Shown: positions 1-6,916 of the stretch, in pieces
How the letters are laid out: each line of letters starts with the position of its first letter
Numbering within the stretch: the first letter of the stretch is position 1
Assembly (NCBI GenBank): GCA_945876305.1
Contig: CAMCOB010000023.1
Location: forward strand, 1-15,379
DNA from: Bifidobacterium breve
Lineage (GTDB): Bacteria; Actinomycetota; Thermoleophilia; Miltoncostaeales; Miltoncostaeaceae
Direction of reading: 5' to 3'
Length of the DNA: 15,379 bases
Notes under the pieces: model-generated
Told to the model about the DNA's origin: nothing
Databases searched by the model: none
What the model saw: the letters and a program-made list of their open reading frames with translations, nothing else
Position numbers and translations under genes: made by a program

Positions 1-609
1 CAGGCGGTGCCCACTGCCTCGGCCGCCGATTCGGCGATCATGCCGCTGCAGGACGCCATCTCCAGCGTGAGGCCATCGGTGGTGCAGGTACGCAGTGCCG
101 GGGGGCAGGGCAGTGGTGTGGTCATGCAGTCGCGCGGGCTCATCATCACCAACAATCACGTGGCCGGTGCCAAGGGCACCAAGGTGACCGTGGTGACCGC
201 CGATAACCGCGAGGTGCCCGCCGTGGTGGTGGCGAGCGACCCCCAGCGCGATCTGGATGTACTGAGGCCGCAGGGGTCGGTGGGGCCGGGTGCCGCGCTG
301 GCGGCCGAGCCGGATGCCGGGCTGCGTGCCGGCGACACGGTGTTTGCCGTCGGCAGCCCCTTTGGGCTCATGAACACGGTGACCGTGGGCGTGGTGAGTG
401 CCGTCAACCGTCCCGATAGTTCGGGTCAGCCCATGATCCAGACCGATGCACCAATCAACCCGGGTAACTCCGGCGGCGGTCTCTTCGACCTCCGCGGTCG
501 CCTGGTGGGAATTCCCACATCAATCAACAGTCCGGTGCCCGGCAACGTGGGCATCGGCTTCGCCGTGACCTCTGCCGAGGTACAGCGGATGCTGGAGTCA
601 GTGAAGTGA
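1..609 (+). CDS. HtrA/Deg-like trypsin-type serine protease, 5' end cut by window
   Basis: The reading frame is open from base 1, so the true start and any signal peptide or membrane anchor lie upstream; 202 residues are visible. The trypsin-like fold of the HtrA/DegP family (S1C) is seen. Numbering from the GTG at 7, the catalytic His is H51 in TNNHVAG, the Asp is D82 in DPQRDLDVL and the nucleophile is S155 in PGNSGGGLFD. The usual VGSPFG and QTDAPINPGN motifs are present. The protein stops right after the protease domain (GFAVTSAEV), so it has no PDZ domain, unlike typical DegP/DegS. Known members degrade or sense misfolded extracytoplasmic proteins; export here is inferred. The stop lies 23 bp before the proposed moxR start, so the gene is probably cotranscribed with the MoxR/VWA genes. 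The family is clear; substrate and regulation are unknown. Confidence 0.9.
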   Translation, partial: QAVPTASAADSAIMPLQDAISSVRPSVVQVRSAGGQGSGVVMQSRGLIITNNHVAGAKGTKVTVVTADNREVPAVVVASDPQRDLDVLRPQGSVGPGAALAAEPDAGLRAGDTVFAVGSPFGLMNTVTVGVVSAVNRPDSSGQPMIQTDAPINPGNSGGGLFDLRGRLVGIPTSINSPVPGNVGIGFAVTSAEVQRMLESVK

Positions 610-618
610 TGAACGATC

Positions 619-624
619 AAGGAG
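619..624 (+). promoter_or_regulatory. Ribosome binding site choosing the moxR GTG start
   Basis: AAGGAG lies 8 nt before GTG 633. The alternative in-frame ATG at 609 overlaps the protease stop (TGATG) and has only a GGAG 11 nt upstream. The codons between 609 and 632 mostly end in A or T, unlike the rest of the gene, which favours 633. Confidence 0.6.
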
Positions 625-632
625 CAGCGCCA

Positions 633-1649
633 GTGAATGACGATCCCATCCCCGTGCCGGACGCCGACGCATCGCCACGCGACCGGCTTGAGGCCGTGCT
701 CTACGAGCTGCGCCGCGTGGTGGTGGGGCAGGACGAGCTGCTCGACCGCGTGCTCGTCGCCCTGCTCGCCCGTGGCCACGTGCTGCTTGAGGGCGTGCCC
801 GGCCTTGCCAAGACCCTCACACTCGAGACCGTGGCCAAGGTGAGCGGGGGCGACTTCCACCGCATCCAGTTCACGCCGGACCTGGTGCCGAGTGACGTGG
901 TGGGTGGGCAGGTGCTCACCCGCGATGGCGACTTCACCACGCGTCTGGGCCCGGTGTTCGCAAACTTCGTGCTGGCCGACGAGATCAACCGGGCACCCGC
1001 AAAGGTGCAGAGCGCACTGCTCGAGGTAATGGCCGAGGGCCATGCATCGATCGCCGGCGAGACGCACGCAACGCCCGCGCCGTTCTTCGTGCTGGCCACG
1101 CAGAACCCCATTGAGAGCGAGGGCGTGTACGCGCTGCCCGAGGCGCAGCTCGACCGATTCATCTTCAAGCTGGTGGTCGACTACCCGTCAGTGGCCGACG
1201 AAGAGGAGATCGTGCGCCGCATGGCCAGCGATCCGCCCGCCGCCCGCAGGCTGCTCGATCCCGTGCAGATCATGGAGCTGCAGGCGATCGCCGACGAGGT
1301 GTTTGTCGACCACCGGGTGCGTACCTACGCCGTGCAGCTGGTGACCGCCACGCGTAACCCGGCTGAGGCCGGGCTGCCTGACCTGGCCCCGTATCTGGAG
1401 CTGGGTGGGTCGCCACGCGCAAGCCTGTCGCTCATCCGCGGTGCCCGCGCACTCGCCGTGATGCGCGGCCGTGGGTACGTGTTGCCCGAGGACGTCGCAG
1501 CGCTGTACCACGACGCCCTGCGCCACCGCATCGTGCTCAGTTACGAGGCGCTGGCCGCAGAGGTGAAGCCGGAGCAGGTGCTTGATCGCATCCTGGCCGC
1601 AGTCGCACAGCCGAAGGTGGAGATCGGTGGCGGGCGCAACGTCGCCTGA
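633..1649 (+). CDS. MoxR-family AAA+ ATPase
   Basis: This is a 338-aa cytoplasmic ATPase of the MoxR (AAA_3) family, usual length about 320-350. Walker A is GVPGLAKT (residues 54-61), the MoxR variant with AKT. Walker B is VLADEIN (about 113-119), followed by RAPAKVQSALLEVM. Sensor 1 lies in LATQNPIESEG, followed by LPEAQLDRF, and the C-terminal AAA lid domain follows. MoxR ATPases act as chaperone-like factors that work on VWA-domain partners, and the next three genes encode exactly such partners (DUF58 and two VWA proteins), so a joint complex is inferred. I chose GTG 633 because of the AAGGAG 8 nt upstream; ATG 609 would add eight residues. The stop is one base before the next ATG. Identification is firm; the client or cofactor being matured is not visible. 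Confidence 0.95.
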   Translation: MNDDPIPVPDADASPRDRLEAVLYELRRVVVGQDELLDRVLVALLARGHVLLEGVPGLAKTLTLETVAKVSGGDFHRIQFTPDLVPSDVVGGQVLTRDGDFTTRLGPVFANFVLADEINRAPAKVQSALLEVMAEGHASIAGETHATPAPFFVLATQNPIESEGVYALPEAQLDRFIFKLVVDYPSVADEEEIVRRMASDPPAARRLLDPVQIMELQAIADEVFVDHRVRTYAVQLVTATRNPAEAGLPDLAPYLELGGSPRASLSLIRGARALAVMRGRGYVLPEDVAALYHDALRHRIVLSYEALAAEVKPEQVLDRILAAVAQPKVEIGGGRNVA

Positions 1650-1650
1650 C

Positions 1651-2553
1651 ATGACCCGATCTGACGCCAGCGCCGAGGCACTGCTTCGCCGCGTGGAGGT
1701 CAGGGTCGGTCGCCGTCTCGACGGCCTGCTGCAGGGTGAGCGCCAGGGGCGCCGCCCCGGGCCGGGTGGCGATGCGTCGCTCACCCGTGCCTACGAGCCG
1801 GGTGACGACGTGCGGTGGATCGACTGGCCGCTCACCGCGCGGTCGGTTGATGCCATGGTGCGCGTGCCCGAGCTCGAGCCGGTGCTCACCGCGTGGGCCC
1901 TGGTGGACATGTCGCCGTCAATGATGTTCGGCACGCACGGCGGCACGAAGATCGCGCAGGCCCGTGAGGTGCTGGCGGCAATGGGCGTGGTGCTGCGGCG
2001 ACGTGGTGACCGTCTGGGTATTGCGGCCACCACCACCGGCGCACTCGATCTGATCCGGCCCCCACGCGGGGATCGCCGGGGGCTGGTCAACGCCGTGGCG
2101 GCTGTGGATGCAATGCAGCCCGACCTGTCGGCGGGGCGCACCGACCTTGCACACGCCATCACGCTGCTCGGCCGCGTGGCCCGCCACAGGGGCATGGTGG
2201 CAATCATCAGCGACATGCCGTGGTCGCCGGGTCTGGAGCGCGCCATCGGGGGTCTTGGCCGTCGTCACGACGTGGTGGTGGTGGAGGTCCGCGACCGCCG
2301 TGAACGCGAAATGCCCGAGGTGGGAACCATCCCGCTGCGCGATGTGGAGACCGGCCGCACGTTATTGGTGGACACCAGCGACCCTGCATTTCAGGCGCGC
2401 TTTCGCGCTGCGGTTGCCGATGCCGAGACGCGCCGCAAGGGCATGATCGCCCGCACCGGTGCGCGGTACGTCGCCATTGAGCCCGGCCGCGACTGGCTGC
2501 TCGACATGGCCCGTGCGCTGTCGCAGGGATCGCGCCGGAGGCTGGCCTCGTGA
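1651..2553 (+). CDS. DUF58 domain protein (VWA-like partner of MoxR)
   Basis: This 300-aa protein carries the DUF58 signature YEPGDDVRWIDW at residues 48-59, followed by the LTAR element. A VWA-like fold follows with an intact metal-ion (MIDAS) motif DMSPS at 86-90 and a second acidic strand, IISDMPW. The expected length is about 280-430 aa, so this is a short form with no obvious membrane segment, probably soluble. DUF58 proteins are almost always encoded next to MoxR and are thought to be its direct partners. The ATG at 1651 follows the moxR stop by one base and has no clear Shine-Dalgarno, suggesting translational coupling. The frame is also open to an ATG at 1582 inside moxR, but that extension only reads the shadow of the upstream gene. 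The last four bases overlap the next GTG (GTGA). Confidence 0.93.
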   Translation: MTRSDASAEALLRRVEVRVGRRLDGLLQGERQGRRPGPGGDASLTRAYEPGDDVRWIDWPLTARSVDAMVRVPELEPVLTAWALVDMSPSMMFGTHGGTKIAQAREVLAAMGVVLRRRGDRLGIAATTTGALDLIRPPRGDRRGLVNAVAAVDAMQPDLSAGRTDLAHAITLLGRVARHRGMVAIISDMPWSPGLERAIGGLGRRHDVVVVEVRDRREREMPEVGTIPLRDVETGRTLLVDTSDPAFQARFRAAVADAETRRKGMIARTGARYVAIEPGRDWLLDMARALSQGSRRRLAS

Positions 2554-3488
2554 GCTTCGCGTACCCGTGGCTGCTGCTGTTGCTCGTGCCGCTTGCCATG
2601 GGCGTGGTGTGGTGGGTGTGGCGCGACCGCAGGGGCGTGACCAGCCACGCAGCTATTCCATTTGCCGACCTCGACCTGGTGGCCATGGCCACTCCGCGTC
2701 GCCGCTCGACCCGTTGGCTGCCGGGCATGCTGTTGGTGCTGGCCGTCGCCGGCTCAACCGTTGCATTGGCCCGCCCGCAGACCATGACCAGCGTGCCCCG
2801 CGATGAGGGCAGCATCATGCTCGCCATCGACGTATCGGGGTCGATGGCGGCCGACGACATCCAGCCGTATCGCCTTCGCGCCGCGCAGGATGCCGCCGTG
2901 GCATTCGCCGACAAGGTGCCGCGGCAGTTCCAGGTGGGGCTGGTGGCATTCAGCGGTCAGGCCAATGTACTTCTGCCACCGAGCACCGACCGCGATGCCT
3001 TCAAGCGCGCGGTCGACTCGCTGGTGGCTGATGGCGCTACGGCCAGCGGTGAGGCCATTGTCAGTTCGCTGGACGCGATCCGGTCCACACAGCCGGGTGC
3101 CACCAAGTTGCGCAGCGCGCGGATCCTGTTGCTGAGCGACGGCGCGAACACCGTGGGCACGCTGCCCCAGGATGCCGCGGAGCAGGCCAAGGACGCCGGG
3201 GTGCCCGTGTACACCGTGGCGCTCGGCACAGCTGACGGCCAGCTGCCCGACGGCCGTCGGGTTCCGCCAGATCCGGAGTCGCTCGCCGCCGTGGCCGAGA
3301 TCACCGGCGGCCAGGCATTTGAGAGCCAGGACGCCGAGTCGCTGGATCAGGTGTACGGCGACCTGGGCACGTTCATCGGCACCCGCCAGGTGATGGGCGA
3401 GGCCACCTCGTGGCCCGCTGGCATCGCCGCCCTTCTGCTCATCCTCGCCGGCATCGCCGCCTGGCGCGTCAGCCCGAGGCTTCCCTGA
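2550..3488 (+). CDS. Membrane-anchored VWA protein, BatA-like (first of tandem pair)
   Basis: 312 aa. An N-terminal BatA-type module has transmembrane helices at about 5-24 and 55-74, the second followed by ALARPQ. A VWA domain begins near residue 88 with a perfect MIDAS (DVSGS, D94-S98) and the later LLSDGAN strand. A C-terminal helix lies at about 288-306. VWA domains bind ligands through a metal ion; in Bat operons they sit in the membrane facing the periplasm and work with MoxR. The start is GTG 2550, with GGAGG 8 nt upstream (2537-2541) and a 4-bp GTGA overlap with the DUF58 gene. The role is inferred from family and context (envelope maturation or stress tolerance); 'aerotolerance' is a historical label and not shown here. 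Confidence 0.93.
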   Translation: MSFAYPWLLLLLVPLAMGVVWWVWRDRRGVTSHAAIPFADLDLVAMATPRRRSTRWLPGMLLVLAVAGSTVALARPQTMTSVPRDEGSIMLAIDVSGSMAADDIQPYRLRAAQDAAVAFADKVPRQFQVGLVAFSGQANVLLPPSTDRDAFKRAVDSLVADGATASGEAIVSSLDAIRSTQPGATKLRSARILLLSDGANTVGTLPQDAAEQAKDAGVPVYTVALGTADGQLPDGRRVPPDPESLAAVAEITGGQAFESQDAESLDQVYGDLGTFIGTRQVMGEATSWPAGIAALLLILAGIAAWRVSPRLP

Positions 3489-4477
3489 TGTTCACGTTCA
3501 TCAATCCCATGTGGCTCTGGGCACTGTTGGTGGTGCCCGTGCTGGTGGTGATCGCCGTGTCGTGGGAGCGCGACCGGTCGAAGGTGGGCCAGGCATTTGC
3601 CGACCCGTCGGTGATGGCCATTGGGTCGGACCGCCGGGCGCGCACGCTGCGCCGTACCGCGTTGGCGTTGGCCATCCTGGCTGCGGCCATGGGGCCAATC
3701 GCGCTTGCCCGCCCGGCGGTGGACACCACCGAGCAGAAGCACCAGGGTGCCGTGATACTTGAGATCGACACCTCGAAGAGCATGCAGAAGACCGACCTGC
3801 AGCCCAACCGGTTGGACGCCGCGAAGGTCGCAGCAAACCAGTTCCTCGACTCCGCACCGGACGAGGTGCTGGTGGGGCTGGTGACGTTCTCGGACCGCGC
3901 CGTGGTGCAGGTGGCACCCACACTTGACCGCATCGCGGTGCGAAATGCGCTGGATCGCCTGCAGGTGAAGGAAGGCACGGCACTGGGCGATGCGGTGGCG
4001 GCCGGGCTTGGGTCGCTTTCGGGCGCGGGGGTACTCAACCCGCTGCCGGCATCGCCCGCGCAGTCGGCCGGGCGCATAATGATCCTCACCGATGGCGCCG
4101 GAAACGTGGGCCTGTCAACCGACGACGCCATCGCCCGCGCACAGGCGGTGAAGGTGCCGCTGTACACCGTGATGCTGGGTAACGACGCCGGCCGCCCTGA
4201 TCGTCCGCCGCCGCCGCAGGTGCTGGCGGGCATGGCGACGCAGACCGGTGGTGTGTTTGCACAGACGACCTCAACGGCCGACCTCACCAAGATCTTTGAG
4301 GACCTGGGCGGAGCGCTGACGGTCGTGCCCACGGTGCGTGAACTCACCGTGCTGGCACCCCTCATTGCCTTGATTCTGCTGGCCAGCGCCGGGGTGTTGA
4401 TGGCGTTCTCGCGCCGCCGCCCCATCGCCACCGGACCGGGTGCCGTTATGCCGGGGCTGCCTCCGCTGGAGGGCTGA
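3488..4477 (+). CDS. Membrane-anchored VWA protein, BatA/BatB-like (second of tandem pair)
   Basis: This 329-aa paralogue of the preceding gene has the same plan: helices at about 8-25 and 55-75 ending in ALARPA, a VWA domain with MIDAS DTSKS again at D94-S98, a LTDGAG strand, and a C-terminal helix (about residues 290-312) followed by a basic tail. Identical placement of the MIDAS and helices argues for tandem duplication. The TGATG junction overlaps the previous stop by one base, with GAGG 8 nt upstream of the ATG. An in-frame extension to GTG 3410 would only read the end of the upstream gene and is not used. It is the last recognisable gene of the operon; a BatD- or TPR-type (BatC/E) gene does not follow. 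The family is secure; the exact Bat equivalent is not. Confidence 0.92.
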   Translation: MFTFINPMWLWALLVVPVLVVIAVSWERDRSKVGQAFADPSVMAIGSDRRARTLRRTALALAILAAAMGPIALARPAVDTTEQKHQGAVILEIDTSKSMQKTDLQPNRLDAAKVAANQFLDSAPDEVLVGLVTFSDRAVVQVAPTLDRIAVRNALDRLQVKEGTALGDAVAAGLGSLSGAGVLNPLPASPAQSAGRIMILTDGAGNVGLSTDDAIARAQAVKVPLYTVMLGNDAGRPDRPPPPQVLAGMATQTGGVFAQTTSTADLTKIFEDLGGALTVVPTVRELTVLAPLIALILLASAGVLMAFSRRRPIATGPGAVMPGLPPLEG

Positions 4478-4502
4478 CCGCGGGGGGGCGGATGAGCCCT
4501 CC
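4468..4502 (+). terminator. Inverted repeat at the end of the MoxR/VWA operon
   Basis: GGAGGGCT (4468-4475) and AGCCCTCC (4495-4502) are perfect 8-bp inverted repeats with a 19-base G-rich loop. The left arm overlaps the last codons and the first base of the stop. No T-run follows, so intrinsic termination is only possible, not clear. Confidence 0.35.
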
Positions 4503-4585
4503 GTGCGTAATGACTGGGAAACCCCCGCGCCGAGACCCTCGCGCGCCTACGCGCCCTTGCGCCACCACCAGCCCGTCTCGCCCGC

Positions 4586-4801
4586 GTGCGCACCGAGGTG
4601 CTTGAGGCCTTCGTGGTCTCACTGGCCGCAGACACGGCAACGGCGGCGCACCTGCGTGCCGGAGGCAAGCCGACCAACGACCCGAACTCACACCTGCACG
4701 TTCGGGCGACTGACATCAAGACGAAGATGCTGGCGGACATCGCAGTTGCCGCGAAGCCGCTCGGCATCACAGTGCCGCCAGCGCGCAACCTCTGGCCCTA
4801 G
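4586..4801 (+). CDS. Small hypothetical protein, possibly the 3' part of a frameshifted gene
   Basis: This 71-codon frame begins at GTG 4586 with no Shine-Dalgarno. Third positions are mostly G or C and the composition is protein-like: a helix around EVLEAFVVSLAAD, a loop GGKPTNDPNS, a second helix and an end LGITVPPARN. The same frame is open back to 4514. Removing one C from the C-run at 4522-4526 would join it to ATG 4510 (or 4492) and give a protein of about 96 aa starting MTGKPRAE. By eye the two helices and the 'LG-x-T-x-x-AR' end recall the C-terminus of P27-type phage terminase small subunits, but this is weak and may be chance. It converges on trkA with a 7-bp gap. It could be a pseudogene, an assembly indel or non-coding. 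Confidence 0.35.
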   Translation: MRTEVLEAFVVSLAADTATAAHLRAGGKPTNDPNSHLHVRATDIKTKMLADIAVAAKPLGITVPPARNLWP

Positions 4802-4808
4802 CCCAGGG

Positions 4809-5465
4809 TCAATCCAGGCGGGTGAACGCCTCGACTTTCGCGGCTTCGCCAACCACGAGAAGCTCATCGTCGACCTCGATGACGGTCTCTGCCGTTGCCG
4901 GTGTGTAGTCGCCGCCCGGCTTCTTCACACACACCACGGTGACGTCGTGGCGGGTGCGGATAGCGGCCTCCGCAAGACCCTTTCCGGAGACGCTCGGCGG
5001 CACCGTCGTCTCGGCCATGGCGAAGCGGGGATCGAGCATGACGAAGTCGAGGGCCCGCCCCACGAGGGCATGGGCCACGCGATCGCCCATGTCGCGCTCT
5101 GGGTAAATCACGCGGTGCACGCCGATGCGTTCGAGGATGGCCCCGTGACGGCTGGTCACCGCCTTGGCCCACACCCGTGGCACGCCGATCTCGAGCATCA
5201 CCGACGCGGCGAGGATGCTCGCCTCGATGTCGCTCCCCATCGCGATCAGCGCGGTGCCCACATCCCCGGCACCGACCTGCCGCATGGCGTCGATATCGGC
5301 GCCGTTAGCCTGCACCACCTGGCCCAGCAGGTTCATGTGGTGCTGCACACGGGCGTCGCTGGCATCCACACCGATGACCTCCTGCCCGAGCGCCACGAGG
5401 CCCTCTGCCGCGGCCGATCCGAACCGGCCGAGTCCGATCACTATGAAATCTGCGCGCTTAGCCAA
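4809..5465 (-). CDS. trkA: Trk/Ktr potassium uptake regulatory subunit (RCK protein)
   Basis: This 218-aa single-RCK protein is of KtrA size (about 220; E. coli TrkA is a double-length fusion). The N-terminal RCK_N Rossmann domain shows VIGLGRFGSAAA (residues 9-20) and an acidic strand end, VIGVDAS (D34), typical of NAD(H)/nucleotide binding. An RCK_C domain fills the last third or so (GKGLAEAAIR...DELLVVG). These cytosolic rings gate the TrkH/KtrB channel in response to nucleotides. The start is TTG 5465 because it gives the family N-terminus (MAKRADFIVIGLG) and has GAGGAAAGG seven bases upstream; the 27-codon extension to 5546 only reads trkH in another frame. The first eight bases overlap the end of trkH, so translation is probably coupled. 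The symbol ktrA would be equally suitable. Confidence 0.92.
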   Translation of the reverse strand: MAKRADFIVIGLGRFGSAAAEGLVALGQEVIGVDASDARVQHHMNLLGQVVQANGADIDAMRQVGAGDVGTALIAMGSDIEASILAASVMLEIGVPRVWAKAVTSRHGAILERIGVHRVIYPERDMGDRVAHALVGRALDFVMLDPRFAMAETTVPPSVSGKGLAEAAIRTRHDVTVVCVKKPGGDYTPATAETVIEVDDELLVVGEAAKVEAFTRLD

Positions 5466-6804
5466 CGATGGGCCTTTCCTCGGGGTAGTGGTACGACGCG
5501 CTGCGCTCGCGCAGCACCAGTGACGCGCCCAGCACCTGGGGGCCAAGGCGTCCCAGGATCATCAGCACGATCAGGATGGCATCCCCGGCAACCGGAAGCG
5601 ACGAGGTGATGCCCGTGGACAACCCCGTGGTGGAGAGCGCCGAGGTGACCTCGAACAGCGACTGCTCAAGGCCGAATTCGGTGAGCGACACCATCAGCAG
5701 CGTGCCGAGCGCGATGAGGCTGGTGAACACCACCGTCACGGCGAGCGCCACGCGGATTGCTGCACCCGGAAGCCTGCGGCCGAGCAACTGCACCTCGCGA
5801 TCGCCACGCAGTGACGCGATGGTGGCGATGGCGAGCACCAGCATGGTTGTGACCTTGATGCCGCCTGACGTCGACACGCTGCCCGCGCCGATGAACATGA
5901 GGAAGTCGGTGATCATGAGCGATTCGGGCTTCATCTGCGCGTAGTCCACGCTGTTAAACCCGGCGGTGCGGGGAGAGATGCCCTGGAACCCGCCGTTCAG
6001 GATCTTGTCGCCCACGCCCATTGGTCCGAGCGTTCCCGGGTTGCCCCACTCAAATAGCAGCACCAGGCCGATGCCGAGCACCAGCAGTACTGCGGTGCCG
6101 ATGAGTGTGAGGCGTGTGTGCAGGCTGAACCGGTGCACGCGGTCGTGTGTGCGCCGGCGACGGATGATCTCGCTCCACACCGGTAGCCCCAGGCCGCCCG
6201 CGATGATGGCCACTGACAGCGCCCCGAGGATGACCCAGTCGTCGGAGAACGACATGAAGTTGTCCTGAAACAGGGCGAAGCCGGCGTTGTTGAACGCGGT
6301 GACCGAGTGGAACACGCCGTACCAGAGCGCCCGCCCAAACCCCTCACCCAGTGACAGGAACCGCAGAAACAGCACCAGCGCGACCAACGACTCGATGATG
6401 GCGGTGAGAATGGCCACACCGATCAGGATGCTGCGCACCTCGCCGGGCGCGATGAGCCCCTGCTCTGCCTGCGCCGCCTGACGTCGCCTCAGGCCGAGGC
6501 GTCCGCTGATGATGAGCACGAGGATGGCCGTGAAGGTCATCACGCCCAGGCCGCCCAGTTGGCACAGCACGAGGATGACCGCCTCGCCGAAGCCGCTCCA
6601 GTAGCTGGCGGTATCGACCACTGATAACCCGGTAACGGTAACGGCGCTGGTGGCGGTGAAAAAGGCATCGCCGATGGCCGCCGGCCCTGGGGCCGAGGTG
6701 CTGATGGGCAGCATCAGCAGGAGCGTTCCCCCCGCGATGAACGCGAGAAACGCCAGCGCAACCGATTGCGCCGGGCGAAGGCGGGCAAGCGGACGGCTGC
6801 TCAT
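5458..6804 (-). CDS. trkH: Trk/Ktr potassium uptake channel subunit
   Basis: This 448-aa polytopic membrane protein has the usual TrkH/KtrB length and four M1-P-M2 repeats. The four pore-loop signatures are visible in order: VTVTGLSVVD, TAFNNAGF, RTAGFNSVD and LSTTGLST, each carrying the filter glycine. A long hydrophobic segment, FLMFIGAGSVSTSGGIKV, follows the third loop, as in KtrB, where it forms the gating loop region. It takes up K+ (some members also Na+) across the cytoplasmic membrane and is controlled by the RCK protein encoded just downstream. ATG 6804 is chosen because the family N-terminus begins there (MSSRPLARLRPAQ); the frame is open to 6945, but that part crosses the divergent promoter region. 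No strong Shine-Dalgarno is visible. ktrB is an alternative name. Confidence 0.95.
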   Translation of the reverse strand: MSSRPLARLRPAQSVALAFLAFIAGGTLLLMLPISTSAPGPAAIGDAFFTATSAVTVTGLSVVDTASYWSGFGEAVILVLCQLGGLGVMTFTAILVLIISGRLGLRRRQAAQAEQGLIAPGEVRSILIGVAILTAIIESLVALVLFLRFLSLGEGFGRALWYGVFHSVTAFNNAGFALFQDNFMSFSDDWVILGALSVAIIAGGLGLPVWSEIIRRRRTHDRVHRFSLHTRLTLIGTAVLLVLGIGLVLLFEWGNPGTLGPMGVGDKILNGGFQGISPRTAGFNSVDYAQMKPESLMITDFLMFIGAGSVSTSGGIKVTTMLVLAIATIASLRGDREVQLLGRRLPGAAIRVALAVTVVFTSLIALGTLLMVSLTEFGLEQSLFEVTSALSTTGLSTGITSSLPVAGDAILIVLMILGRLGPQVLGASLVLRERSASYHYPEERPIVG

Positions 6805-6904
6805 GCGCTCAGTGCCAGAGCGAGCGGCTGGAGCCCACTGCGCGCGAGTGTGGTGTCGGGGGCCGGCGGAGTCGTCACGGGCCCAACTCTTGCAGGCGTA
6901 GGCG

Positions 6905-6910
6905 TACCAT
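6905..6910 (+). promoter_or_regulatory. -10 box TACCAT for a leaderless flippase mRNA
   Basis: TACCAT ends six bases before GTG 6917, the spacing expected if transcription starts on the start codon. No convincing -35 box is seen 16-18 bp upstream. Confidence 0.4.
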
Positions 6911-6916
6911 CGCGTG

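Noticed and set aside
1582..1650. Longer N-terminus for the DUF58 protein from ATG 1582
   Set aside because: The added 23 residues only translate the end of moxR in another frame; ATG 1651 fits the family start.
3469..4788. A 439-codon minus-strand frame opposite the second VWA gene
   Set aside because: Antisense to a well supported VWA gene; Ser/Ala/Arg-rich with no domain. Treated as a shadow.
4440..5609. A 389-codon plus-strand frame across the trkA gene
   Set aside because: It lies antisense to the clear TrkA and TrkH proteins, has no family motif and has His/Arg-rich composition typical of shadow frames in GC-rich DNA.
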